Shown piece by piece: positions 23,415 to 34,803 of a stretch of DNA of 64,000 nt; positions within the stretch are counted from its first letter, which is position 1, and the number at the start of each line of letters is the position of its first letter. Location of the stretch: the NCBI GenBank assembly GCA_033182465.1, contig CP137319.1, positions 558,001 through 622,000 on the forward strand, written 5' to 3'. Source of the DNA: Sanghuangporus weigelae (lineage: Eukaryota > Basidiomycota > Agaricomycetes > Hymenochaetales > Hymenochaetaceae). Under the pieces are notes generated by a model. That model was given only the letters and a program-made list of their open reading frames with translations, ran no database searches and was not told the DNA's origin. Made by a program: the position numbers and the translations under genes.

Positions 23415-24417
23415 CAAAAAAAAACGCGGGAGGGTCATCATCGCCACCTCATGCGGTGCGTCCCTGAGAAGAGGTACAGACGTTACTTGTGTGAGATGAC
23501 TTGTGTTGTGTATATAATAGATCGGGAATCCGGGATGAACGTCGGACGATGGACGTTTTATACTGGGTTTTATTTCTCTTCTCTTCTCTTCCATTTTATC
23601 GTATCGCATCGCATTGCTTTTCTTTTTCTTCCTTTTTCTTCTTTTGTGTCTGGTGTGGGACACATCCCAACCCGCCCCCCTTAATTCCTATTTCTAATTC
23701 TTTCATTCATCCAACTCCTCCTTCCTTGTCTCGACTACGCTACCTTTCGACTTGACGTCTCCCCTGCTCCCCCGACCCCATCCACTCCCCGCTTTCTAGC
23801 TATCTCCCTCTGCTTCCGCTCCCGCCCCATGTTGTTGTTGTTTGTTGTCTGTTGTAAGTTCTCCACACCGTCATCTCACATCCATCCATTTATTTACTTG
23901 GTATCACATAGCATACATCATAAACGTTGCCGGCACACATCCATACATACATACATACATACATCCATACATTCGTATACGCAGATTCAGATTTTCTTTT
24001 ACGCATACCTACAGATATATATATACCTTATCTTACTTTGTGTTCCATCGTGATCTCGTTACTCGTGGTGCAACACTATATGTTACTGTTAAAATGTAAA
24101 CATCGCCCTTCACACAAGCGATACGCGGAGGCTACCTTTTCGTACGTACGTTGATTTCAACGAGTATCTTCCGACTGACCAACGCAACGACGAAAAGTGA
24201 ATGAATATAATTTTCTATAGCTAAGTACACAGCCGCGGGACTGATCTTATCTTATCTTACCGGCTTGAAATTATATGATGATTTGAATTTGATTTCCGAC
24301 GAATGCAAATCCGAAGTCCGATCGATCACCCTTTTTTCAAAGTCATAGGCCTCCCGATTGCGTTTCTTGCTTGCTTTCACTGCCTCTTCGAACTCAGACT
24401 GAGAACGGTCGTAACCG
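23415..24417. other. Intergenic, 1 kb, with a (CATA)n microsatellite
   Basis: A/T- and C/T-rich DNA between two co-directional genes. A short CATA repeat lies at about 23942-23964. It includes the SAICAR synthase promoter. No gene seen. Confidence 0.5.
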
Positions 24418-25885
24418 ATGACTGACAACCTGAAGGACTCGCAGGAAGTCGCGCTTCTGAGCACTAACCTCCGCGAGACGCCCACGCTCAAGTTCGTCTC
24501 GCGCGGGAAGGTGCGCGATCTGTACGAAATTAGAGATACTGCGGGAGTTGGAGGAAGCGGGGAGGAGTACCTGCTGTTCGTTGCGACGGATAGGATCTCC
24601 GCGTTCGACGTCGTGCTGAAGAACGTACGTCTTCTCGTCTTCTCGTCTCTTTTCATTTACTGACTTACTTACTTACTGACTTGGTTTCGTTTACTTTAAC
24701 CCGTTCGATGGATGCGCGCATACATCATACATCATACATCCACTCGACGCCAAATAACCATGTACCATATGTGTGTGTGTAAACGCAGGGCGTACCAGGC
24801 AAAGGCGCCCTCCTGACGCAGCTCTCCGTCTTCTGGTTCAACCGTCTTTCACATATCATCCCCAACCACCTCGTCGCGCGGACACTGGAGGACATGCCTC
24901 CCGGCGTGCGCGCTCAAATCGCTCCGTATTGGGAAACGAAAGCGGGAGCAGGAGCAGGAGCAGGAGCAGGAGGGTTGAAAGGACGGACCCTACTCGTTCG
25001 GAAGGCGAAAGTCGTCAAGCTGGAGGCGATCGTCAGGGGGTATCTCACCGGTGAGCTATCCTACTGAAATCATATTTAAAAGTACAAATGAATAACGTTA
25101 GGATCGTTTTTTTAGGGTCGGCGTGGAGCGAGTACAAGAAATCACGCACCGTGCACGGGATACCCCTACCCGAAGGGCTCGTCGAGTCGTCCAAGCTCCC
25201 CGAACCGCTCTTCACGCCCTCGACGAAGGCGGATCTGGGAGAACACGACGAGAATATCTCGCCTGGACGAGGTACGCTCTTTCGTTTTCTTGATTTTTTA
25301 TTTATTTTATAGTACATTTGCGTATATGTGCTCTGAAAGAATAAAAGCTGATTATACTTTCTTCTTCTTCTTCTTCTTCTTCTTTCTCCGAATGTCATAA
25401 CAGCGAAAGAACTCATCGGTTCAGAGCTCTACGCACACATCTCCAGCGCATCGCTCGCGCTCTTCAGCTCCGCCTCCGAATACGCGCTCTCGCGGGGCCT
25501 CATACTCGCCGACACGAAGTTCGAGTTCGGGCTCGTCCCCTCCTCTGCTCTCCCTTCCTCCTCACTTCACAGAACAGGGACAAAGACAAGGACGACAACA
25601 CTCAACGCAACACCCCACACGCTCCTCCTAGTCGACGAAGCCCTCACGCCCGACTCGTCGCGCTACTGGTCCCTCGCGGCCTACGCGCCCGGGCGGCCCC
25701 AGCCCTCCTTCGACAAGCAGTTCCTCCGCGACTGGCTCCTCTCCTCCGGCTTCCGAAAGGGGGTCAACGAAAGCGGTGCGTGTGCGGAGGGCGGGGAAGA
25801 GCCCGGAGGGTGGGAGATGACGGGGGACGTCGTGTGGGGTACGAGAGCACGGTATGCGGAGGTTGTGAGGATGTTGGTTGGGTAG
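24418..25885 (+). CDS. ADE1: Phosphoribosylaminoimidazole-succinocarboxamide synthase (SAICAR synthetase, 368 aa)
   Basis: Four exons: 24418-24624, 24789-25050, 25116-25271 and 25404-25885, totalling 1107 nt. It catalyses the ATP-dependent joining of aspartate to CAIR in de novo purine synthesis, in the cytosol. Family landmarks are [10 protein letters not shown] near the N-terminus, [111 protein letters not shown], and [12 protein letters not shown]. Length is slightly above the usual 300 or so residues because of two insertions: an (Ala-Gly)n run encoded by a GCAGGA repeat near 24945-24972, and a Ser/Thr-rich loop after FEFGLVPSS. The last intron carries a (CTT)n tract at 25358-25384. The gene looks intact. 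Confidence 0.95.
24944..24973 (+). repeat. In-frame GCAGGA microsatellite in the SAICAR synthase gene
   Basis: About four to five hexamer copies encode alternating Ala-Gly between KAG and GGLKGRTLL, an insertion not expected in the enzyme core. It is likely a surface loop of variable length. Confidence 0.7.
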
Positions 25886-26402
25886 TTCAGTCCCGCTTTG
25901 CGTTTAGTAAAATGAAATGAAGTGAAATGAAAGACGATTGTATTGTACACTAGGTACTTATAGCGGAGGTAAAACGAGTTCTTTATTCCCATGTAGTATT
26001 CGGCGCTGCTACTAGTTGAAGATCGGAAATAAAAAAATAACATTCAAAATGTGGGAAGCAAGCATTCATAATAATAATGCAATGCCAAATAACGGAAGTA
26101 CAGATGGTATGCATGCAGATCGTACCGTAGTACGAATGGAGAGAGGATTGGGTCATCAAAGCGCCGCCAACGTCATCTAATTCAAATCAAAGCTATAAAA
26201 AATCAGATATCCCAATCTAAAGCCGGCAATAGCAAAAGTGAAGTAAAGTAACCAAGACAAGAAAGCGAAGCACCCAAACAAACTCCGCGCACGGGTCACG
26301 AGTTACTTGATACTCGAGCCTTGAGTCTTGAGTCTCCAAAATCCGGCAGTCATCAATATACGGATTGGAACTTCGAAATCGTCACGATGAGATCATGCGA
26401 GC
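25886..26402. other. Convergent intergenic region, about 500 bp
   Basis: Shared 3' flank of SAICAR synthase (+) and the TMEM170-like gene (-). A/T-rich, no gene. Confidence 0.4.
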
Positions 26403-27815
26403 TCAGATGATCTCAGCAATGGAAGGATATATACTGTAGTGTTGACGTAGGGAGAAGATACGTCAGCCAAATGGTTAACGGCATCGATAAGCAGTGAAGC
26501 GAAGTATGAAGTCAACGGATGAACGAACGAGGGACAAGGTCCAACGAAGCATAACCAAATCCAACAACTATACACCGAGAACAGGAAGAAGGAAAGAAGA
26601 GCTCTCGAGGGAAAAACAGCAACGGAATCGGATAAACTCCCGCTCGAGAAAGTATGCCAAACTCTAAGATATGAACGGCATGGAATCATAAGCACTCACC
26701 CAAGGACGCCGATGAGAGTTTGGACGAGCGCGAAGAGCGGGGGTATCCATCTGCATATGGCATATGGAATCCATATCCAATATCATCGTTTCCCACAGAC
26801 GCAACAGATGGGACCAGATGGGACGAGTTCATTTCCGGTCGGTCGGTCGAATTCGAAACCAAACGAAAGAACGAGAATAGAATGACGGATGATTGAATTG
26901 GACGAAGGACAGGGAAGGTTTCAACGCAGCAATATCATCGGCGAATCCGCAGATCAAGGAGACCAGAAGCAGGGAGAGAAGCAGGGGGCGTCAGCAAACA
27001 GCCCAGTCAACGAGAGTAAAGTCTTCGAGAAGAGATGACGCACGCACGTAGACATGAAGAACCCGCCTGACTTGTACAGCCCCGCGAGGACGTAACCAAC
27101 AATGATAGATCCGACGACGGCTCCCAAGAACCCAGCGACGAGGTAAGTTAGGAGGACGAGGAGTGCATAAACCGCTCGTGTGCGGTGCGGATTGTTGAGC
27201 TGGGCTTGGACTTTCTGCTGTGAGGAGGCCGAGTCAGGTAGTGGCTGGCCTGGGGTTGTCGAAGTGGATGTTGAGACGCGTGCGGCTGGGGGACCAGCTC
27301 CGCCGCTGTAACCGGGACCTGAGTCTGGGTCTGGACTTGATACTCCGGTCTTCGCTGCAACTGCCGTTCCGCTTGGGGATGGAGAGGTTGGAAAGGTAGG
27401 TGATGTAGGTGACACGGGATCCGCCGCGGAGTTGGTTGCATTCAATGGCGCGAGAGGGTATGCTTCATGCCGGTTATGTGCCAGCACGCCTTCCTCAGCG
27501 TAGGACTTGGAAGATGATGATTGATGCCTGAGCTTTGGTGCGAACGCGATATTTGCGGATGCTAAGACGCCGGATAGAACGAAGATGGGCAGGTAGAAGA
27601 TGAGCGTCCAGTAGAGGGTGAACCTGAAGATGTCTGAATTGAATCGTGCGCGGGGAAATAGGGATTAAACTTTGGATGGTCGAGAACGTGTTGGGTATGA
27701 ACTGACCGTTTGCGTGATAGAGATAATGACCACCTGGCTGGATAGGATCTCTGTGGGCGATGCGGAGGAGATCGATGAAAGGATCGTAGAGAGCTGGCCA
27801 GGCGGTTGTGGTCAT
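26403..27815 (-). CDS. TMEM170-like integral membrane protein (258 aa)
   Basis: Four exons: 27815-27707, 27633-27048, 26750-26700 and 26433-26403, totalling 777 nt. The N-terminus (MTTTAWPALYDPFIDLLRIA) leads into a hydrophobic helix, FTLYWTLIFYLPIFVLSG. Then comes a Ser/Pro-rich loop of roughly 100 residues, a second helix (YALLVLLTYLVAGFLGAVVG), and a final GYVLAGLYKSGGFF and TWIPPLFALVQTLIGVLG segment. The helix order and the GxY...IPP...QTLIG pattern fit the TMEM170 family, which in animals shapes ER and nuclear-envelope membranes. The long loop is unusual for the family. The last exon is only 31 nt (IYPSIAEII-stop) and follows a 266-nt intron, long for this window. Its choice rests on phase and a good acceptor, so the extreme C-terminus is the least certain part. 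Confidence 0.65.
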
Positions 27816-28200
27816 GAAGCAAGGTGATTGCGTCACGCGTCATCGATCGCCGTCATGTTTGAATGGCTACTTTGCATTGAATGGCTACTTTCTAGGTTTG
27901 CATCCGACCCGCCCTTACAGTATGCTCTCGGCCCTCATCCGACCCGGTCTTCATTTTTCGCCTAGTTCACTTCTCTGTCTATACGTACGTCCTCTTGTAC
28001 ATAAACGATGCAATCCCTCGCACCAGCCAATACGCGCATCTCCATTTCATCTCTCTCCTCCTCCATCCCCATCCTCTCCCCTCCTCTTCGCTCCATTCCG
28101 CCGCATAACCAACCCCTGCTGCGCGACTCCACCTCAGCAGTCTCTCTCTGATCTTTAGCTTATATCCACGGCTACCTCTTCTCTTCACTCCACTTCTACT
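27816..28200. promoter_or_regulatory. Divergent promoter between the TMEM170-like gene and the Ser/Arg-rich gene
   Basis: 385 bp separate the two start codons. The right half is a C/T-rich leader (CTCCTCC...CTCTCTCTG) ahead of the plus-strand ATG, and an ACGCGT box lies near 27836. Confidence 0.5.
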
Positions 28201-29037
28201 ATGACCATGGCGATATCATCCTACTGGTCTTCCATCCTCTCGTGGTTGACCTCTCGTGCCGCTACCGGTACGAATACCAGTGTGGGTCCTAACGAAAGCC
28301 GAGCTAGCGTCCAACCCGTTTGCAGTAACAAGCACCAAAAGGACTTGGACGCAGCGACGCTAACACAACAACAACCATACTCCGGTACCGGCTCGCGGTC
28401 CGACTCTCCTCGGTCCGAACTTTTCGAGTTTGAATACGAGATGTACGACGTCGGCGGCGCTAGTGCAGACGTTGGTTCTGGCAAGTCTCTTCGGGAACGA
28501 GAGCGAAGCAACGGACATGGACGGTCGCAATCCGAATGCGCCAGCTCCTCCTCGCGTCCTCGTCCCGACGCACAACGCGAACGAGCATACAGCACCCTCC
28601 CCCGCTCTCACGCTCAAAAGGCCCGCACACACGCTCGCTCGACCTCCTACGCACCCGTAGTCGTAATCCCGGGCGTCGTCAACTCCTCGTTCCTCCTCTT
28701 CTCCCCAGACGTAAGGACAAGGAATAATAACACCTCATCCGTACGCCGAAAGATGCACACCCTCGCGACCAAGTCGGAGTTGGAGAAGAGCGAAGACGAA
28801 GAAAGACGGATTACTGAGTGTGCGAACGAAAGACGCCGAGGAGAGGGAAGAGAGTTTGACGGAGAGACCTCGGAAGAAGGCTCGAGTTCACCGCGTTCGC
28901 GCAGCTCGTTTGACTCGTTCGGCTCGTCGGACTCGGATTCACAGAGCTCGTATACGCAGTCGACTACGGGCTGTACGGACGACGAACGCGCTTGTACGCT
29001 CTCGCATCGCTCGCCTTATACGATTTCCGATCGATGA
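28201..29037 (+). CDS. Single-exon Ser/Arg/Glu-rich protein of unknown function (278 aa)
   Basis: One uninterrupted frame from ATG 28201, which lies in a good context after a C/T-rich leader. Features: a short hydrophobic N-terminus (SSYWSSILSWLTSR), a polar Ser/Arg-rich middle with a possible nuclear or kinase-target motif (RSTSYAPVVVIPGVVNSSFL), and an acidic Ser-rich tail (SFDSFGSSDSDSQSSYTQST). No family recognised. Its length in a region of high stop density on the other frames, together with codon-like composition, supports it being real. It is probably largely disordered. Confidence 0.6.
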   Translation: MTMAISSYWSSILSWLTSRAATGTNTSVGPNESRASVQPVCSNKHQKDLDAATLTQQQPYSGTGSRSDSPRSELFEFEYEMYDVGGASADVGSGKSLRERERSNGHGRSQSECASSSSRPRPDAQRERAYSTLPRSHAQKARTHARSTSYAPVVVIPGVVNSSFLLFSPDVRTRNNNTSSVRRKMHTLATKSELEKSEDEERRITECANERRRGEGREFDGETSEEGSSSPRSRSSFDSFGSSDSDSQSSYTQSTTGCTDDERACTLSHRSPYTISDR

Positions 29038-29778
29038 CCTTGCGGAGTTTGTTGGCTTTGAAAAGGGGTCGTTAGTAGAGAGAGAAAATGAGTGAGAAGC
29101 AATACATCTCTTTCTCTCATTTACGTTTGCAACGTACTAACATATCTCTTCACTCTCAGTTCATGTCCGATCTTCATTCGCACTTGTGATTTGAGTCTGC
29201 GATCGTGTCTTATCACCGCTTACAACCTGAACCCCCCTCTTCACCCCCGGGCGCGCTCCTGACTTGAAAAAGTCAGCACCGTGCCCTCATGTTTGCCTGT
29301 GTCTTGCCGTACCTCGCGACATCCCTTCCCGTTCTACTCTACTCTTACATATGCACCCACTGGCAGTGGTCGAGTTCTTGTCTTGTTCACCCCGCTCCCC
29401 ATCTAGTACTCCATGCGCGGAAAGGTAGAGGTAGATAAGATATCAATATTGTCCCGACTCGAATCAAATCGTAGACACTGGATCTGGATCTGATATAAAA
29501 AAAATCTCCGCGATCGTCGTTCTTCTATAAATAGCAAGCAGGAGTGACGACATTCGACGCGTTTGAACTGACGATGATTTCAATTCGAACCTCTCAAGAA
29601 TTTGAATTGCTAGATAGTATATATACTAGTGTTATCAGAATAGAAATAGATCGATCGTGGTAAGTATCTTGACTTTGTGTTATCCTTATCGAAATCAACA
29701 TCATACATAGTGTACTTGGAAAGAACTGCATGTAGGTACGTGTAAGAATTGTGAATCCAGCAAAATGTGATATAAAAT

Positions 29779-29833
<55 letters not shown>

Positions 29834-31674
29834 AAACGAGCCTTTCGATCGATCGACTTCGTTTCTTCGCTTTCAACTCGGTTTGAATCGTGTATGTATT
29901 TCACTATGCATACTCTTCGTTCTCAGTTAGTTTCAATCTTCACTAAAAAAGTATGAGTCATGACTGGAGTTCTAATCCGAATCCGGGGTTTTATCACCAG
30001 TTACTCATCCTTCCCGTGCATGCACACGTACGTACGTACGACGTGAAGGGCTGACCCTAATATACATGTCCTGCTGACTCTCAAAGAAGAACCAGCCCCC
30101 CAGCCTGCTTAGTACGTACCTATCCCCGCCATACACCCTCGAAAGTACTTTGCATTTGCAAGTGAGTTACATACTCAAGTCAAGTCCTTCCTTTCATGTA
30201 GAAATAATAATAGCAGTATTTATTAATGATTATAAGCAGCAGGGTCGTGCTTATTGTTAACTCTGGTCTGAAATTTAAGGCAACAACAGATCGACATGCA
30301 TGATCGTCTCACATCCAGCACCTCCTTAGACCTGTTTGCCGCTGCCGAAAAACTCATGACGTAATTAATATTTCTTTCTCTTTTTTTGCCCCGCATGTTA
30401 AATTTGACGTGTACGTTTGGAAGTTCGCTTGAATTTGAATTGACGTTAGCCTCTGAGTCACTGGCAGTAGTCATTGATAACTCACATACTGATTTGTCGT
30501 CAGGAATACATTGTGATACCAAGACAAGACGTGTGCATACATAAACGCAACTTGCAAGAAGCTCTCCGTTTCAGACATCACATCATATCCCGTTTGATTC
30601 TGGATTGATACTGTGAATTCACCATTACTCAGTCAATATTAATCCCTGGCATTCACAATGAGGAACCATACTCTACATAATATACACAAGCGTACACACA
30701 CAAGCGCACACGCTTAACCTGACATAAACCCGCCCAGAAGAGGAAGAATCTGTTTTTGAGTAATGAAATGAGTGAAAGAGACGACAGAGTGAAAAGGCCA
30801 ATTAGATCCTGCCAGGGATTGACGAGAGCAGCGGGAGCGGATGACAGAAGCACGGGTCGGAGCGAGTCGAGGGTCAAAGAGGGGAAGGACGACAAGTCGT
30901 TGAGAAAACGGGGAAAAGACAAGGCAAAGAAAAGAATGAAAAGAAATTGGCAGTCCGGATACACACACGCTGAGAGAATAATACTATATGATGAAGTGAA
31001 TCTTCTTGGTACCAAAGGGACGGGAAATGAACTCACCACGATGCATTAGTAAAGACTAATGAAAGCGATCAGAGATAGGAGAGAGATTGCTATGCATGGA
31101 TAGATGAGCAGAAAGAGGGAAAATCAGAAAGACAGAGGGAATGAAAAAGGATGATGAATGAGACACGAGACGAAGGGACCAAAAATGGAGCTTTATGTTT
31201 TGTTGTGAAAAAAAAGGAGAAAAAACTCTAATGGGACTGCGTCCCGATGACCAGTGGGATCGAAACGATCGAAACGCGGAAAACATCGTGCGCGTTTGGA
31301 AATACATGTAATGTACAAGGATGATGGATGGTAAGCTGTTTTGGCGAGTTTGTATTTATAATGGCTTTGAGTCGGAGAAGAAGGCTTGATCGGGTGCAGC
31401 TAAGGTGCGGGTGAAAGAGGTCCGGCGGGAGGGGCGAATTGAGAAGACGCCAGTCGGACTGCAGATAACGAATGGGGAAGAGTTGGAGATTTTCGAAAAT
31501 TTGGGAGACAGAGAGATGGACAGGATTAACTAGTACGGAAATAGACTCAAGATTCGGAGTCTTTCTCGATGCTGGCATTGGTGGCAATTCGAGCAGTAGA
31601 ACAGATGAGCACACGAGGGGTTGCCAGTGTCGGGGGAATTATACGACTCACTGGCAAGAACGATGGACGGATGA
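29038..31674. other. Intergenic, 2.6 kb, no gene recognised
   Basis: A/T-rich DNA with a pure (CT)n tract, several ACGT-rich short palindromic runs (near 30030) and open frames that are short and not protein-like on both strands. Confidence 0.45.
29780..29828. repeat. (CT)n microsatellite, 49 bp uninterrupted
   Basis: A perfect CT dinucleotide run of about 24 units, preceded by TATAAAATG. Confidence 0.95.
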
Positions 31675-32208
31675 TCACTGCGCCTTCACTGTTTGCGGAG
31701 CGATCTTCGCAGCACTAGGAGTCGCGGCGTCGCTTGCAGGTGTAGCACCATCTTTGCCCCCGCCGCCCCCGTCACCAGTACTGCGTCGCCTCTCTCTCTT
31801 CTTCTCTTTTTCCTTCCCGTCCTTCCTATGTCCCTGGTCGTGTCCTTGACGATGCCCGTGTCCATTTCCGCTTTCATGCCCGCTTTCATTCCCGCTTGAC
31901 CTCCCCTCCGACTGGGCACGAGACGGCATGATAGGGCCGACCAAAAGTGGCTTTGCCATTTCCTCCAACGGACTGCGCGCGAGCTCTCTCAACCGCGCGG
32001 CATACTCCTGCTGCTGCTGTTCTGAGCTCGAGACTTTGCCCCTCTGCGGGACGTATCCGAGTCCTCCATGGGTGCGATTGGTATGATTATGATTATGATT
32101 ATGACCATGTCCAGCGTGACCGTGACCAGGAGCGACGACGGCATTCGTCGGCTGGGCGAGCCATGATAGGAAGGCGTCGACGGACTCGGAGGGCGCGAGT
32201 GGAGACAT
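31675..32208 (-). CDS. His/Asn/Gly-rich hypothetical protein (177 aa)
   Basis: Single exon from MSPLAPSESVDAFLSWLAQP. An upstream in-frame ATG would add 33 residues of less protein-like sequence, so I chose the inner start. The ordered part is the helix DAFLSWLAQ and EYAARLRELARSPLEEMAKP, followed by LLVGPIMPSRAQ. A GHGHAGHGHNHNHNH run lies between them. The tail alternates His/Gly and Lys/Glu/Arg blocks (HRKDGKEKEKKRERRR). The helix pair could be a small interaction domain. His-rich runs can bind metal, but here they look like simple-repeat expansion (ATTATG repeats). Function unknown. Confidence 0.5.
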   Translation of the reverse strand: MSPLAPSESVDAFLSWLAQPTNAVVAPGHGHAGHGHNHNHNHTNRTHGGLGYVPQRGKVSSSEQQQQEYAARLRELARSPLEEMAKPLLVGPIMPSRAQSEGRSSGNESGHESGNGHGHRQGHDQGHRKDGKEKEKKRERRRSTGDGGGGGKDGATPASDAATPSAAKIAPQTVKAQ

Positions 32209-33310
32209 GTTCAGATCAGCTTGCAAGCGACTTGACAGGGACAGGAACCACGCTTGGGCGCTGACTGGAGCGAAAGACGAAAATTTGATTGACTTGGACG
32301 ACAACAAGGCAGGACAGCAAAAGGATCACTGTATGTAACACCGTGTGTAAGGTCAGCATATAAGTGCGTATAACGTGATGAACGTTAAGGATAACGTTAC
32401 ACGTACCGCTTTCTCTATCCCCACTTAAGAAGTGACGCTTTCCTCCGTGTATGCGGGCGTACCCGCACCAACTTCTAAGACTAAGAGAAGAGAAGACGAT
32501 GGTGGTTGGAATGTGAGTTGTGAAGGTGGATCGTATCTCGGGTCGGGGCCATTCGCGTTTGTAGCACAGACGACGGTGGAGGCTGAAATCAGTGGAGAAA
32601 TGCGTGAAAAAGGAGATTTCGCGTGGAATCGACTGGAAACGTTCGCCTTCCTGCGCTCTAGGCCTTAGGTAAGCATGCAGATCACACATGGTAATCACCT
32701 TGCACTTGGAACTCGTACTACTGCACCTTTCGGAGCTCTTGATACACCGTTTCGATAAAAAGTACACCGACTGCTTCGGAGATGGCTTTACGATAGGCGG
32801 AGGTACCGGAATGTCATCGCAAAAATAACTTCTCACTGTCATATCTTCGCTCGAAATCCAAATCTTGCCGTATCTTGGAACTATAATTGAATGGAATAGA
32901 AAGCATACAAATTTCTGGCTCGCCACGCGTATAGGATTCGAGTGCGTCATATTGATTCCTATATGCTTCATGAATGAGTACCGGTCTATCGGATCTATGA
33001 CTGTGCAGGTCCGATCGATATGGGCTCAATAGAGAGCCGTAGAACAGCACCAGTCTGCGTGGAGGAAACAAGGACGAAAGGAGGCAAGTCAGTAAAGGCA
33101 TATTTTTTACAGCAGAAGGGCAGGCTAAGCGGAAAACAAGAGCAGCAATTTGGCGCTACTGACTTGGATTTGCTCGACCTCGTCCCCCGACACTACATTA
33201 TCTTGTTGCTGGACGCCAAAGGCAGTGCACGTTGTCGGTGTGCTCGGTACAAGTCCAGATCAGCTCAAATCTCAAGGAGGGTGCACAAGCACCCTCAAGT
33301 TGTGAGTCTT

Positions 33311-33728
33311 GTGACGTTAGTCGGACCGCCCTACGCTCGCTCGCAATTCGATTCCGACAGATTCATAAATAATCCAAATCATGTGGCTCATCTCTCTGAT
33401 CTCGGATGGGAGGAGACTCCGCCGTGTTGTGGTACGATTGCGCAAGTGAAACTGCTCTGATAGTCTAGCTTTGTGGGTTTTTTTTCTTGGAATCCTGTAT
33501 TATTATTCTTTCGAGGTTATTCCCTATGTCAGGACATACATGTAGTCGAGTGCTAATATAAAATAACAAGCTTTGTGACGTTAATTGGACCACCCTATGG
33601 TTACAATTCAGTTCCGACATATCCACCCATTATCCGACTTTGAAGTTACCCAAGTCATGCGGTTGACCTCTCAGGAGCGCCGTTGTGTTGTGGTACGATT
33701 GAGCAAGTGAAGTACTCTGATATTCTGG
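33311..33728. repeat. Degenerate direct duplication, period about 264 bp
   Basis: GTGACGTTAGTCGGACCGCC at 33311 matches GTGACGTTAATTGGACCACC at 33575. The ends also match: GGTACGATTGCGCAAGTGAA near 33431 versus GGTACGATTGAGCAAGTGAA near 33692. The middle is partly conserved and many differences are transitions. Confidence 0.65.
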
Positions 33729-34615
33729 GTCGATAAACTTTCTCGAATCGAGCGTAGCATCGCTCTATATATTGGAGCTCCTGCTGTTACGTCGAGTTTG
33801 ACCCAAATTTTTCGTCCCTAAGAAACAGTAAAGTGAGGTATAAAAAGGAATTATTAGCAAAATGTTTCTCTCGCTAATCATTCACCAACGTCTACATTCT
33901 GGCGTTTTAGCGCATTAAATTATAATTCCGGCTCATGGAATACAAGTTAGGATCTCTATCCTAATCGCTCGCCCTAGTTCGCTATGTAATTAGGTCAAAA
34001 GTCATTACCTGTCTCTGAACTGATGCCGACTTCTCACATAACACTGTTTATTCTACTCACGGAGTAGATCCCGCGGAGGCAGGTACCATGTACAGACTAC
34101 GAAAGAATGTCTATCAATTGTAAGATGCGGTGATCTTCAGAGCGTCTATATTGCGGCTCCTGTCTATATTCGGTGAACAAGCGCCACATTGAGGCGAGGT
34201 GCCAGAGTACAGAGAGCATCGACTGTGCTGCGAATGAATGTTTCCTAGTGACTTGCTGTATTATCTCAGATATTGACTGGCTGCCTAGATGCAGAGCATT
34301 CGCGAGTATGCTCGCTAGTCGGCTGATCATACACGTTAATCTTAAACCATGGCAAATCTGGGTACGAACATAAACATACTTTCGGCCTGTCCGATTATAG
34401 ACATTGATACGGTGGATTACTTGGCGATAATGTCCCGCTACAGGCGTTCGGAAATACAGTACAGTATTAGCGGATGTGCCTGTCGGTGCCTGTTCGGAAG
34501 TCGAGATGTTCATGTCATGATGTCCGTATAGTCTCTCCCGCGTGGCGATCCTAGCAATAAAGATAATTTTGAGCGCAATTCCGAAGAAATGTCTGCATTT
34601 GGTTGGTACGTGTCG

Positions 34616-34803
34616 GAAGAAGGCGTGCATACCGTCGGCATCGGATGCATCACTCACGGAAGATGCCCTCCGGACTCCCAAAGTCCGCGTCATCCTTTGT
34701 TTAGGACACGAAGAAGGCATAGATATCTTCGGCATTGGACGCACTGGTCCACGGAAAGTGTCCTCCGTATTCTGAAAGTCTGTGCATCTATTGACGTAAG
34801 TCC
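34616..34803. repeat. Two imperfect tandem copies of a 94-bp unit
   Basis: The unit starts GAAGAAGGC at 34616 and again at 34710. Both copies continue through TCGGCAT(C/T)GGA, CACGGAA(G/A) and CCTCCG, then C(C/T)GAAAGTC-like endings. Confidence 0.6.

Noticed and set aside
31640-31660. Sequence resembling a phage T7 promoter core (ATACGACTCACT)
   Set aside because: Partial match only and without the downstream TATAG; a chance similarity in a fungal genome.
32216-32971. 251-codon minus-strand frame next to the His-rich gene
   Set aside because: Low-complexity, Ser/Cys-rich translation with no recognisable domain and no splice support.
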